NCBI GenBank assembly: GCA_028673005.1
Contig: CM054114.1
Location: forward strand, 10,881,108-10,945,107
Source: Tanypteryx hageni
Lineage: Eukaryota > Arthropoda > Insecta > Odonata > Petaluridae
Reading direction: 5' to 3'
DNA: 64,000 bases
Part shown: positions 12,421 to 24,560 of the stretch, piece after piece
Position numbering within the stretch: position 1 is the stretch's first letter
Layout of the letters: each line of letters begins with the position of its first letter
Program-made: the position numbers and the translations under genes
Notes under the pieces: generated by a model
Told to the model about the DNA's origin: nothing
The model's input: only the letters and a program-made list of their open reading frames with translations
Database searches by the model: none

Positions 12421-12660
12421 GGAATTCCTAGAGGGAGAGGAAGAGATAGAAACAGAGGAAGAGATGGTGGGAGAGAGAGAGAGGAAAAGAGAGAGAGGAA
12501 AGATGAGAGAGATATGAAGATAGAGGAAAAGATAGATAGAGGAAGAGAGAGAGAAAGAGGAAAAGAGAGAGGAGAAAGAGAGAGAGAGACGGAGAGAGGA
12601 ATAAAGAGTAGAAGGATGGGAACACCGAGGCGAGGAAGAATGCTAGAGGAAAGTAAGGAA
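12421..12660. repeat. GA-rich polypurine tract
   Basis: About 240 bp of nearly uninterrupted purine on the plus strand, built from GAGAGA, GGAAAGAGAG and AGATAGAGGAA-like units. Its minus-strand translation is a Ser/Leu/Phe low-complexity frame, not a gene. Confidence 0.85.
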
Positions 12661-13130
12661 AGGAGGCGGATAACAGGATGGATTGATATGAAGAACCCCT
12701 TGAGAGCCATAACTCCCCAGCATTCCTTCCCGAACTATTTTAATAACGACCCCTCAAAACGAAAGCGCCCCCTATAAACCTGCTCCAAGCGTTGAGTCAT
12801 GCCTTCGATCCGAGCTCCCTTCCCCCTTTTTAAGATTTCTTTTCAAATCCTTCCATTGTAAGAGTTCCGATGGAGAGTTCCTTTGAAGCTACAAGGCCAT
12901 TTCAGCGGAAAACCTTTTTTATTTTTTCGACGGAGTCATCAACGGCCCGAACCCATACGACACCCTCGCGCGTTCCGGTTAAAACCAAAACCAGCAAAAA
13001 ATAAAAGCGACCGAAAGTGTCTTTGACATTCAATATCGAAATTTTCCAGTCTTCATCTTACTCTTTATCCGAGAATCGAGAAGAGGCGAAAGCGGAGACC
13101 GCTGAAGCAGCGCCCAACAACATTAGCGGC
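12661..13130. other. mixed-composition DNA, nothing recognised
   Basis: Ordinary composition without simple repeats or a recognisable exon. Confidence 0.5.
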
Positions 13131-13245
13131 AGAGCCGTCTTTAGGCATTTGGAGGCTCCAATTTATTTTAGGCCTCCCTTTCCCTCACCTCCACTTGCAG
13201 AGCACGTCTTATTTATAAAAATTTTTCATTGAATGTAAGATGTTG
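13131..13245 (+). repeat. partial copy of a hAT-like GGCC...TTTAGGCATTTGGAGGC element
   Basis: The start (CAGAGCCGTCTTTAGGCATTT) matches the start of the element at 13419 (AGGGCCATATTTAGGCATTT), followed by GGAGGC and a shared CAGAGC block. No own 3' terminus was found. A further shared block (AAACCTAATAGG) occurs at 13388-13400, just before the second copy, so the second copy may have inserted into the first. Confidence 0.5.
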
Positions 13246-13418
13246 CGATGGTCACTACCTATCTGATTTCATAGAGAATAACAATATGCAGTATTACGCT
13301 ATATAGGGGTGGGTGGTTGGTATAAAGAAATACTGGACATTTTTAAATATTAAATATACAAAAAGTGTTAAGTAAACTCATTATTAAAAAACCTAATAGG
13401 CCCAATAAGCTTAGCAGT

Positions 13419-13705
13419 AGGGCCATATTTAGGCATTTGGAGGCCATGGGCTCTAACCTTTTTGAGGCATCCCGACCCTCCATTTACAGAGCTCACTCAC
13501 GATTTCATATTACATATTTATTTCAAATTTAATGTAAAAACCCTAATAGGCTATTTTTCTGAATCTTTCCTCATGTCTAGTAGTTCGTGAGTATTTCTGT
13601 CTTTTGAGTCTCTGTTTTATTTCTCCTCACCAAATTTTGAAGCCCCCCTCTAAAGTGAGGCCCTGGGGCAAAGCCCATGTGTCCTCCCCCTTAAGATGGC
13701 AATGC
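13419..13705. mobile_element. hAT-like non-autonomous element (287 bp) with flanking duplication
   Basis: The left end AGGGCCATATTTAGG and the inverted right end (ATTGCCATCTTAAGG read from the minus strand) match at 11 of 15 bases. The element is flanked by a near-identical 10-bp direct repeat, GCTTAGCAGT (13409-13418) and GCTTCGCAGT (13704-13713), consistent with the 8-bp duplications of hAT transposases. It has no coding capacity. The hAT assignment rests on the termini and the duplication length. Confidence 0.6.
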
Positions 13706-13759
13706 TTCGCAGTGAAGGAGTCCTAGTGGTGAGAGGAAAGGAGAATTCGGAAGGTGAGA

Positions 13760-14225
13760 GAGAGGAAGTTAAGCATCTCTAAACTCCGTACATTAGGGTG
13801 ACCAGCAGTCCCAAATTTGTAGGGACAGTTTTCTTTTTCAGACTCGTTCCGCTCTATTAATTGTCCCAACTTTTGTCTCGATTTTTGAAATATCATGATT
13901 TGTATCTCAAATTATCATTTAAACCACACCAAGCTATCTGACATCCTTTTCTCTATTGGTCCGTCGAGCATCTCCTTATCCTAACAGCCATAGTAGCTGT
14001 AGTAGAGTGTGTGCGTGAGAAGAACGGGTATGGAGTGACGTCTGCTGAGAGAAAAGAAGAAATCGGAAGGAAAGTGAGGAAGATGAGCATCTCTAGACCC
14101 CTTGCATAAACTTTTGCGAGAGATTTTGTTTTCTCTGCCGGTCCATCGAGTATCTCTTTATCCTAACGGCCATAGTAGTTGGAGTAGACTGTGTACGTGA
14201 GAAGAACGAGTAGGGAGTGACGTCG
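13760..14225 (+). repeat. direct duplication, first copy interrupted
   Basis: A 97-bp block at 13947-14043 is repeated without gaps at 14129-14225, with about 13 differences. Upstream, AGGAAGTTAAGCATCTCTA (about 13765-13783) pairs with AGGAAGATGAGCATCTCTA (about 14078-14096). The repeated units are therefore longer, and the first contains about 130 bp absent from the second (roughly 13796-13940). The extra segment starts GGGTGACCAGCAGTCCC, a typical look for a small DNA-transposon end, but a matching inverted end was not secured. Confidence 0.68.
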
Positions 14226-15170
14226 GAGGTTGCGGAAAGAGCTAGGTAGTACGATGGGTGGAGAGAAGCTAGGGTTATAGAGGGAGAGCTTTATATGCCG
14301 GGTGGAGAGGAGGAAACGGGAGGGTGGGAGAGGGAAGCATCGGTGCCGCTCCGTAGGATGGGGTCGTGTGCTTGGGCGAGGCCGCTCCGGAATAGGGTGG
14401 GGTCGGAAGGAGGGGAGAAAGGATCCTATGAGGGTAGGAGGTGAAAGGGAAAGATAGCGAGGGCCACGCTTAGGAGGGCGAGTGGGGGAGACCAAGATCG
14501 CCATTAAGGCCGTCCTGCAAAGGAAGGGCGAGCACGAAGGCGTGCTCTAGAATGGTAGATGTATGGCCGACGGAGTTGGCAAGGGAACGGAGGAGAGCCA
14601 GGGTCCCTTCGGGGCAATAGCCTTTCCCCCCACGCCTCCACCTCCTATCTCCTTTCCCGCACATAATCCTCGCCTAAGAGAGTTCATTTGGCCACCATTT
14701 TGATTTCGGGAGCCTAGCCTTCCATATTTTATGCGAATCCGAGAGGAGAGCGAGTACTGGCGCCGGTTTCTCGTTCGGATATAATTTAAGAAAAGGTGGC
14801 ACCTCCGAATAACGTGCCTTACTGATTCTGACGTCTGGAATTCGCAATTAAAATCAGTGCCAAGAGGGAGGAATTATGGACGGAAAACGCCCAGCTCGTC
14901 TAATCTCGGGAGGTTTCTAGCGCCCGATACCCACTCTCTGTCCTCTTTTGCCCACTCCACGGGAGTCCTTTATGCTTGATTATCCGAAAAAAATTTATAA
15001 TTTTATTTTGTTTTTTGTAAAATTTCCATCGCCATTGTAGTATTTGATAAATAACTTTTTTGTTTTGACCACACTGCTGTTTAATACAAAGCTTTTTGAT
15101 TAATAAAACTTCTTCACAAAATAAGCTTTGGCTTAGTGGAATTTAACATAAGAAAATGAAAAATACATTT
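14226..15170. other. purine-rich then AT-rich DNA, no gene recognised
   Basis: GA/GT-rich to about 14480, mixed to about 14960, then AT-rich. Overlapping minus-strand frames at 14163-14664 are Pro/Arg/Ser-rich and resemble nothing I know. Confidence 0.55.
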
Positions 15171-15212
15171 CAGTAGACAAGTCTTAATTTTGCGGGATTC
15201 CATCTTAAGAAA

Positions 15213-15389
15213 ATAAAACAATATTTTGACAAACATTCCGCTATAATATCGAGAAAACACGACATAGATTTCAACGTTACAACGTCATCATCAGGTGAGA
15301 AAATATGAACAAACAAACGTTGATATGTTGAAGCGTATGTCGTGTTTTCTCGATAGTATAGTGGAATTTTTGTCAAAGTATTGTTTTAT
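15213..15389. repeat. imperfect palindrome, possible Penelope-like terminus pair
   Basis: Arms at 15213-15285 and 15317-15389 (73 bp each) are complementary at about 63 positions around a 31-bp spacer. The outer 54 bp have only 4 mismatches. On the minus strand the spacer carries CTGATGA (15294 to 15288). This is followed by an ACGT-TGTA-ACGT stem-loop and then TGAAATC, the order of a hammerhead ribozyme core. Penelope-like elements carry hammerheads in their terminal repeats, so an inverted pair of such termini is one explanation. A foldback transposon is another. Confidence 0.55.
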
Positions 15390-16590
15390 TTCGTGAAAAA
15401 CACATTCGTTAACTTTAACAAGACTTCTTATCACTCGGCTATAAGATCTATTACACGATTCGGATATGGAAGTATCACATTTAAAAACATTAAATAATTA
15501 TTCTTGGTGTTATCTATTATATCCCTTTTGAAATTTAACTCGCAGTAATACATACGCAGCTGTGTCAAAAGGGAAAGGAAAGTCTCGCCAAAACTTACTT
15601 TCTGCTTTTAGTGAAGAACCGTTATAACCAAGAAGCTTTGAAAAAATTAATGCTTCAATGTTTCTAGATTAGCTTTCTGAAGTTTTCCCCCGGAGTCAAA
15701 AGGAGCGGCCGGTAAAAAGAGCAGTTTTAAAATACTGGGTACAACAGAAAAACATTACCATTGAAATTTATGCGTCAGTGTTTTGCATATCGTGAGTAAA
15801 GGGAGGGAAGAAGGGCAGTTTGTATAATGAAACTAGGTTCTTAATGAGTTTTCCCAAAGGTTGGGGGAACGAATGCGGTGCGAGACCTAATGCACAGGCG
15901 GAAATTTAAAAAATCTAAATGATTATAGCAGCTTTAAAATATCTAAAATAGTTTCTAGTAATCGAATAAATAGGTCAAAATACTTGCAATGGAAAATTAT
16001 GCATTTTCATGAATGAGTTTATATGAAATAAACGTGAATCAAAAAATGCTTATGAAGAGGATTTAACTATAGTACTTATAAGATTCCTATTTTATTTTTA
16101 AGGTGTATCGATGCCTGATGATCAAAGTAAATATAAATATACATGTTTAAATTGAGAAAAGTGCTTAAATAATTTATTAATTAAATTATTGATGAAAATT
16201 TTCATTCGAAAAGCTTTCCTAGATATGTCCTATTCTGTATCCAAAGTGTCATGGCTTACGGTATGTACAACCAGTTTCATTTTTATTATATATTTAAGCA
16301 CCTGCCTATTTAAATGCTTTTTTTCATAACTAGTCGCGTGATTAGCATGCTCGCGTAGTAATTTAACTGCAGTGCAGGGGATATTGACTGACGGGAATCA
16401 AATTCAGACCATCCGCTTACCAGGATAAGACTCTGTCAAAATAATTCTTAGTTGATTTATACTTAGATTCCATCAATTTTTAACATTACATCGTGTTTGA
16501 GATCACATATCGTTGAGAATTTCAGACATTCTTGGGCAATTCTTTCCATAAAACAATCCTCAGCTCTCCAATATATATCTAAGGTGTCCA
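15390..16590. other. AT-rich DNA, one weak tRNA-like patch
   Basis: AT-rich, stop-dense sequence. The stretch 16331-16412 has a box-A-like TAGTCGCGTGATTAGC and a degenerate box-B-like GGGAATCAAATTC. Their separation is larger than in a tRNA and there is no tail. I treat it as a possible old SINE only. Confidence 0.5.
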
Positions 16591-18240
16591 CTTAATTTCA
16601 TGTCTCCCTCTTGGTTTTGTGTTTTCCCTTCCTCCTCACTCCCTTCCTACTCCCTCCCTTTCTCCTCCCTCCCTTCCTCCTCCCTCCCTTTCTTCTCAAT
16701 CCCTTCCTCCTCCCTCCCTTTCTTCTCAATCCCTTCCTCCTCCCTCCCTTACTCCTCCCTTCTTTCTCCTCCCTCTATACCTCCTCCCTCTCTCCATCCC
16801 TACCGTATCTCTTCATTTCATCTTAAACTCCCACTTTTTATCATACTCCTTTCTCTCCCTCTCACACACTCACCATCTCATGCACACCCCAACCCTTTCC
16901 TCCCTTTAACCCTCTCAAACCAACCTAAACCTCCTCCCTCTTGTCACCCTTAAAAAAATCTCCAGCCACTCTCTCCGGCAAGCGAATACGCCTCTAATCC
17001 TCGAATTCCCTCTCTGCCACCTCTCCCTCTCCCTATCTTCCTCCCGTTCTCCCTCTCCACGCTTCTTTTCTTCTCTTTCCCTCAGGCACCTCTTCGTTTC
17101 TTCCTCTCTCTCTCTCTCCTCCTATCCCCCTCTCTCTCTCCTCCTATCCCCCTCTCTCTCTCTCTCTCTCTCTCTCCGTGCTCCCCTCATTTCCTCGTTG
17201 CGGTCTGAAATCTCCCCCGCCCCCTCTCGGACCTTTCCCCCTCCGGAGCACCACTTCCTCCCTCCTCCGTCTCCCATCTCTTAGCAGTCCGACCCCCTTA
17301 CTGTACAACGGCGGCCGAAAAATACCATCCCGGAGTAGCTGCCAGCCTCTCATGGAAAATTCATTCTGAGACTGAAATCTGCACTCAGTACCCGGCATGC
17401 ACCTCGCCGGAGAACGGCTCTTGTATGGAGGCCTCAACTCTCTCTCACTCACTCCTGCTTTGCCTATTCCCCAACTTCCTTTTCTGCTTCTCTCTCAATA
17501 TCTCCTCGTTCCATTCGCCTTTACATTAACCTCCATCTTTCTCTGGAAATCTCTATGACTCGTAAGTTATATCGTCCTTTCCGCCCTTTCTTTCTGTTTC
17601 TTCTTCATCTATCATTGTTAATTTCTATACTATTTGCTCGCATGTAGTATTTGACCTTGCAATGTTTATTTTTCTTCTTTTCGAATGGCATTGAGTTATT
17701 TATTTCGATCTTCTTGCAATCTTGCCAAATTTGGAAACAACATCTTTTTCTCATTGTCTCTTCACTGTTCATTTTCGTCTTGTTTTCATATCCCTCTTAT
17801 ATCTTCGTCTTAATTCTTCGTTTACTTCATTTTCTTTCTCTCCACTTTTTTTCTCTTTTACACTTCCCATCTTAATTGACAATTATTTTTCACATCTTGT
17901 TTTTTCTTTCTGGCCGAGACTCGTTTATTTCTTAGTCATAGCTAAATTCCCGAACATTTCTTTTCTTTCTTTCTTCCATTTAAGCTTCACTCCTCGCCTT
18001 CTCTCTCCATCCATTCCTTTTCCCGCCCATTCTATTCCCTCTCTCTCTCCTCACATATATCTCCTCCTCTCTCTCTCTCTCCCTTGAAACTCGCACGCCC
18101 CCCGGCCAAACCCTTATTATACTCCCTCCCCGCGCCTATTCGCAAGCAGGCCCGTATTCCCCTCCCTCCTCTCTCTCTCTCTCTCTCCATTCTTCCTATC
18201 TTTCTCCCTCTCGTCCTCTCTCCAACCCTTAGGAGCACTA
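16591..18240. repeat. long polypyrimidine domain
   Basis: About 1.6 kb dominated by C/T on the plus strand. It includes a 30-bp tandem at about 16670-16745 (CCTCCTCCCTCCC TTTCTTCTCAAT-type units), a duplicated CT/CCTCCTATCCCC unit at about 17107-17152 and pure (CT)n at 17152-17176. The Ser/Pro/Leu open frames are compositional. A short mixed stretch at about 17280-17430 interrupts it. Confidence 0.75.
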
Positions 18241-18518
18241 GCAGTGGAGGCTGTAGGTGACTTGGTCTCGTGTGATGGATCCTCTAGGCTACAGAATTCT
18301 GATTAGCTCTCTCCCTCTCTCTCTCTCTCTCATCCCCGCAGGAAAATTCCCCGAGTAAAGAGGCAGCACACACATACACGTGCATACATATATACACGCG
18401 ATTTTTCATGCTTCTTCTTTTCACACGTATAACAGGACTACGTTGTGATATATATTGAAATGTATGTATGTATGTATATGTAAGTATATATGTGTGTATA
18501 TATATATATATATATGTG

Positions 18519-18550
<32 letters not shown>

Positions 18551-19240
18551 CATAGCAAGTTCATTATCTTCCGATATGTTGCTGCCTTTATCATTGTCTA
18601 TTTTGAGATCATAGAGTTACTTAATTTAGCCTCATTAAGAATCTATAATTAGATAGATATCGCGTCTTCTTCTTGTCTTTTGTTGTGTTCTTAATTTCAT
18701 TCATATGATATAAAATATGACACATATTTCTTATTTGCTTATGCTTTCTGAAGTATGTAACCGCGGAAAAATCTAATGTGAAACAAAGAAATACTTCATT
18801 TAGACGGAACGGTGACGGCTTTAAGTTTACGGTAATCCATTACAAATTAGAAGAGAGGACTTTACTTATGGTGCGAATTTTTTTAAGGATGTAATAAGGT
18901 GTGATTAAAACATTGTGTTATACATATTAAAAATATTGTCTCTGGTTAATTAATATTAAACGTCATTATTGATTGAAAATTATACATACCTATTTTTTAT
19001 TTCCTCCCAAGACAGTTTCATTATAATATATAAAAGGTGAATGAATGCTACAAAACGTGTATTATAATTAACATTAACAAAGAAAGAAATTATATTTCAA
19101 TTATTTTTTGTGCTTTTGAATTTTAAAACTATTATTTGGGTATTTTCATATCTGCTGCGAAATTCAATTTCTCTTCGATAACTCATTCTCTTATCAGCTC
19201 CTCAATAGTCCGCTCAAAAATGGGGAAAAAATTGATCGAC
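18241..19240. other. microsatellite-bearing DNA passing into AT-rich DNA
   Basis: Contains a (CT)n patch near 18309-18332 and the compound array at 18462-18551. From about 18560 it is AT-rich without recognisable features. Confidence 0.6.
18462..18551. repeat. compound ATGT / AT / GT microsatellite
   Basis: ATGT units, (AT)n blocks, a GTGT interruption and a terminal (GT)n of about 8 units lie in series. It encodes only Tyr/Ile/Val/Cys runs. Confidence 0.9.
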
Positions 19241-20860
19241 TGCAGTTGATTCTGGTCCTAGGAACCTCCGTCATATCCGCGTTGCCCTCCTACCCTCCTT
19301 TGATTTTCCGGCCCACCCTCTTTAATCTCCCCCTCCCTCCCCCCATCCCTACCGCCTCCCTCCCTACCCCCTCCTCCCTCTCCTCTCACCTACCGTCCCT
19401 CTCTCGTATTCGAACGGCGTTTTTCATCACTGGGATGGAATTAAGCCCAAACCTAACGACCACTTCTTCTCCGGTAAGATTTTCGCTCCAGATTGGACCC
19501 GGAGATATGTATGAATTTTTTCCTGGGGCGTATTTCCAGGGCTTTAACTTACGGGAATATCCTCGCGCTGTCTTGGCCAGGAGATTTAGACGTTAGAGAA
19601 GGCTGTAAAAACATTCGTGAGAAAAGAGGTTGTTCTGTATTCATATTTCTGCTCTTTTGTTTGAACATCTGAAAAAAATATGTATGGCTGTACTTAGAGT
19701 AAAATTCTGTGCCGACATTTCATTATTATCGCATTTTTCGTTCGCTATTCTTAATCTCGTGATACGTTTCCATGGTAAGAGTTTGATTAAATAAATAGTG
19801 TGCAAAAGAGTAGTAGTAGTGGTCTGGTTCCTACTTCGATAAAAATAGAAAAACTGTGGTGGGATTTCTCTTGAGTAAAGGCTTACTTGTTCCAGGAGCA
19901 TTCCGTACGCCACAAATCTTTTTTTGGGTAATTAGGTAGATTTACTCAAAAGATATATAAGATCGTTGAGAGTGCTACCAAAAGCGCTTCCGTTTTTTCT
20001 TCTTTAATTTCATTTTATCCTTGTTTCATTTTGAGTGCCTTTATCTTATTCTGCAGATTAAGCGATAGCGGAGATATTTGAATGCTTGAATGTGTTCCCT
20101 TGGGAAACGGCCAAAAATTAAAGCGAGGACTGGATAGCGAACAATCGTGTTAGGTTTTTTCTAGTTGAGCTACATTCTTCTGAGAAAATAACGTTTTTGA
20201 AGTAAATTGCCCGCTAATAAAACACTATTTTGGACAGTTTCAATTTTTGTGTTTATTAGAATTTCCATAAATTTATCATATTATTAAGTTATAAACATCA
20301 GGTTTTTCAAGCATTAATAATCATTCTACTGAAATTACTTGTACGGTAATGACAATAATCATTCGGTAAAGACAATAATCATTTATTCTAATACTCATAT
20401 AAGGGATTTCCTTTCTATTTCAAATTAATTGGCCTTTAATCTAATGCTAGAAAAATATGTATGAGCTATATTTCGAATTGTGATTAAGATTTACCTGCAC
20501 ACAAAGTCTTCCATTTCTTTGCCGCAATTTGACCTGAAATATTACAGTTATGGAAAATGCATTATATTTTATTTCCAACATTTCCGAAACCTTATTAATT
20601 TCATATAAGTAAAATTTCTCATCTCTAATTGAACAAAGCAAATTGCATGTCTCTTGAAAGAATACTATCTCTCTGTGATCTTTTTGTGAAATCTAACGTG
20701 GACTGCAAATCGTTAATCACAATCTTTCCACATATGACTCGTTAGGTATACATCTCTAGTTTTGTTTTCGAACGGATAAAAAAATCTCCTCCAAAGGCAA
20801 CCGTTAGAAAGCGCACGAATTATTCATGCCTCCGTAAAGCTTTTCTTTAATTTGTCATTG
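19241..20860. other. short CT-rich patch then AT-rich DNA
   Basis: C/T-rich at about 19280-19410, then AT-rich. A 20-bp unit (CGGTAATGACAATAATCATT) is duplicated in tandem at about 20344-20383 with one difference. No gene recognised. Confidence 0.55.
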
Positions 20861-21432
20861 TAATCGGGAATGGATACAAACTAAATCCGCCTCAGGAACT
20901 CATCACCTGTATTGTGGAGGTGTGTTAGCGTAAGCCGATTAAGACTCCAACAGAGTCCTCGTTGATACCACCAGTCCGAGTGAGACGTTTCACCGACGAC
21001 GCTCCAAAAAGCGCGTGCCTCGCCGTGTTGCCGGAGCAACGGTTAGGGTCTCAAAGGGCCTTTCCGAGGGCCATATGACGCAGGGTCCTTATCTCTCGAG
21101 GGGCAAAGGAAAAAATTGCGCTCGGGAGAAGAGAAAGAGCTAATAAATGGAGGTTTGTGTTTAAGGACTGGTTTGCAAGGGAGTCTCGCGGAACCCTGGG
21201 GGAATATCCTAATTGGACTCCTCTCTCTCTCTCTCTCTCTGGTGAGAGGGGCCCCCTGAGTGGGGTAGGCGGCGGCGTGAGGAGCATTTAAGGTAGAAAA
21301 AAGCTGCTTCTCTCAAAGGTCAGCTCCTCCTCTGTTAGGGACACACAGAAAGGACCCTCGCATAACATTCCTTCTCCTCACAGAAGTCTTCTCACATGTA
21401 CACGCACGATATTCCTTTACTTATACCATCTA

Positions 21433-21469
<37 letters not shown>

Positions 21470-21720
21470 CACACACACATGCGCATACCTATATACGTAC
21501 AGGCATACATGTAATTCGTATTATTTCACCAGGTGCCCCTCATTTCATTTTTCACACTCACCTATCCACTTACTTTAACGCTTTCTCCGTATCATTCATT
21601 CCTTTCTTAAAACACTCATCACTCTATAAATTTTTAATCAGTTATTTAAATTTACTATTTAGGTAATATATCAACGACTTTTCAGCCGTTTAAGAATTTT
21701 TATAACTTTCTACGCTATTT
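20861..21720. other. mixed DNA with two (CT)n arrays
   Basis: GC-balanced DNA at 20880-21320 includes a short (CT)n near 21221-21241. A purer (CT)n lies at 21436-21466. AT-rich afterwards. No exon recognised. Confidence 0.55.
21436..21466. repeat. (CT)n microsatellite
   Basis: About 15 uninterrupted CT units, followed by an ACAC-rich stretch. Confidence 0.9.
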
Positions 21721-22560
21721 CCTCCTCTCGCTTCATTTATTCCCTCCCCTCCCTCTCTCCTACCCTCCTCTTCCTCTCTCCTTCTCCTCCCCCCGCCTCC
21801 CTCTCTCCCTCTCCCCTCCCCATTCCAAGCCTAACTCCTCTTGGGATTTCCGAAAGCAACGGCAATGTGGTACTTTTCCTTCCCTCACCCTGTAAATGGG
21901 TAATCTGCAGATCCTCCGAAAGAAAGTAACCAAGTTCCAGCAGAGCAAGAGAGGAGTAGGAGGAGGAGAAGGAAGGCAAGCGGAAGGGGGAAGAGGGGAG
22001 GGAGTGGGAAGAGTGGAGAAGGAGAGGGGAGGGGAAGGACGCGCGCTATATAAAAAAACAGAAAGAGACACGCTTTGGTCCGGGACAGATGTGGGCGGGG
22101 ATGTAAGGGGGTAGTTGGCGAGGGGAGGAGATATAGGCGCGTGGGAGGGTAAAAGGGGAGGGTCGGTATGGATGCGGGCGGGGGCATTAGGGCTCTGGGG
22201 GCGGCATTTTGTGTGCAGGGGCGGCAAGCGTTCATATATGGCGCGATTGTGGCTTCTCTGCACATAGTCGTATGCGCGCCTCTCTTTCTCCTTTATGAGG
22301 CGGGTTTTTTCGAGGGATGAGAAAGAGAGAGAAGGAGGTTGGTTGGGAGGAGGCGAGGTGGGAAGTGGGATGGGAGCGAGATGGGCGGAATGGGGAGGAG
22401 GGAGGATTTCCGGGATGTGAGAGATAAAGAGAGAGAGGGCGGACGGTGATAAAGGGAGATATGGAAAAGAGGTGAGGTGCCAGGAGAGATGGGGAGGGAT
22501 AAACAACCTCTCCAGATATGGAGAAAGAGAGATAATGAGAAGGAGATGGAGATCTGGAAC
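21721..22560. repeat. polypyrimidine to polypurine domain
   Basis: C/T-rich plus strand at 21721-21830, mixed to about 21940, then about 600 bp strongly G/A-rich. The longest non-LINE open frame in the window's first half (248 codons, minus strand, 21760-22506) is its Ser/Pro/Leu low-complexity translation and is not accepted as a gene. Confidence 0.7.
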
Positions 22561-24560
22561 AAATGAGGAACGAAATAAGATCGACTCCCGACCTCTGCCG
22601 CTGCTCCTTATATTCTCTGAGGCGGGGCAAACGTCACGTTGATATTGTATATTATTTTATAAAATTTTGTGTTCAATTCTTCCCAAAATTAGCATTCGAT
22701 GCCAAACCTAACCGACCTTTTCTTTTTAATTTCCTTAGAAGCCTATAAATCTTTGAAAAACCATGTTACTATGACGGGTTGATTTATTTCACCAGTCTTT
22801 GATGAGATCACAAACAGTACTTATACCACTACAATTTTCTTCTCGCGATTCATTTCATTTAAAATAACTATTAACAAATACTTTATTCACGTTTTAGCCG
22901 TGGAAATGTTACTATAGTGATTATAAATTCGCCATACACAACTTTGAAAGCTACTCCATGGGACGTCAAAAATTTGAATAGCTTGCAGAAATTATTCAAG
23001 TGAAATTAGTAGTTACCTACAATAGTTAACTAGAACATTTTATAAAAAGTTAACCAACGAAGATCCATCTCAATTAACGCGTCATAGTGGTCTGTGTCCG
23101 AACTTTCATGAACGATCCGTCGGAAGATAGATCTTTAAAATGGCAATTTCTGCCTCTGATTGCATCAACAAAAAATCAGAAGTCAATTTGCGAGAACTTC
23201 ACGAAACCCATTCCGTCTTATACAATTACTTTCGAGAAATACACGAGAATAAAACTATTCGCAAGTATTGCTTAAAAGATTATTTTCAAGGTGGGTTTCT
23301 TTATGATGCTCTCAATTTATAACATACTCAATTGCTATTGATGAAATAAGGTTTTCATATGTAAAGGTTGAGAAAAAAGATTTCCATCCGAGGTTATAGA
23401 GGAAGAATTAGAGAAGGTGAAAATGATGAGTCGAGGTGAATAAAAAAAATGAACGGGCGACATAAAGTTAAAGAAGTGAATTTTATATTGTCAAATAAAC
23501 GTTAGGAAAGGAAAGAAGGAAAAATACGAAATGAGGAAAGCCAAAATATATAAATGACTTAAAAATTAAATGTGGGAAAAGGACATAAACATGAAGATGG
23601 GAAAATGGGAGGGAAGAATGGATAGTTAAGAGAATGAGATGAAAGGTCAAATAACCTGTTAAAAAAGGAAGAATAACGAGAGAAATATATTGAAAGGGGT
23701 AGTGGGAGGTGGAATGCGATGGTAGAAACGGAGAGAGAGAAGGAAAGAGTGGAGTGGGAGAGAGGGAGGTTGACTGAGGGAGACGTTTACTCGAGGAGGA
23801 ATCGAAGGCTTAATGGGCGACAGAGCTTCAAGAGAGATATGCATTTTGAGGGAAAAGAACTCGGTGAAGCTTCAGCGGGAGATTATTTCGAGTTGTTTAA
23901 TAAAAATTAAGGATCTTCTGGCTTTTGATGTGGTCGACTTTTCTCAGGAAAGCGATATATAAATTTGTTTCATTTGGGCGGGCTAAGGTGCAGGATTGTA
24001 TATGTTTACGGAAAAACGTTCGGACACGTGAAAAGAATGTATGTTTTTTCGAAGCGAAGCGACCGTGGCGCCAAGCGAGCGGTTTGCGGAAGTACATACA
24101 AGTCGCGTTTTTTCTTTATTTGAATCTTGAACGGCCTCTTCAAATCTCTAAATTAAATTTTATAGTGAGTGCCTCAAAAATAGATGGTGATTGTTTACAT
24201 GTTTGCAATTTTATTTTTTAAATCCTTTCAAAACCTACGGTTATTTGAATGTTGTTGTGGTGAAAAATCAATTAGGCGTTCTTATGGCTTCAGATGGAAT
24301 TATACATAAATTTTATTCAAGTTAAAATGCAACTTCAGTGAATTGTTTGCATTAATATTCTCCAAATGCTCTTATTCTACCGTTAGAGTTACTAAGTATA
24401 TCAGTTCGGTGCGTCTTGACGCTATTTTTTCATAATTTCCTCTTCAAGCGAATACACACTACTTTTTCGGGATTCTTTTAACGATCGGCGAACATAGCCC
24501 AAGCATTAACAAGGTCATCTGCTTCTACGGACTTAAGTCGTTAAGAGCGACTCTGCATAA
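22561..24560. other. AT-rich DNA with a GA patch, no gene recognised
   Basis: AT-rich sequence. A purine-rich patch covers about 23390-23800. The 98-codon frame at 23925-24221 has mixed composition but no domain I can name, and its minus-strand counterpart is equally open. Confidence 0.55.

Noticed and set aside
16331..16412. Clear SINE call
   Set aside because: The box-like motifs are degenerate and wrongly spaced, so it was kept only as a remark within the surrounding region.
21760..22506. 248-codon minus-strand open frame
   Set aside because: It is the Ser/Pro/Leu translation of a polypurine/polypyrimidine domain. No domain is seen, and overlapping frames are open in other phases.
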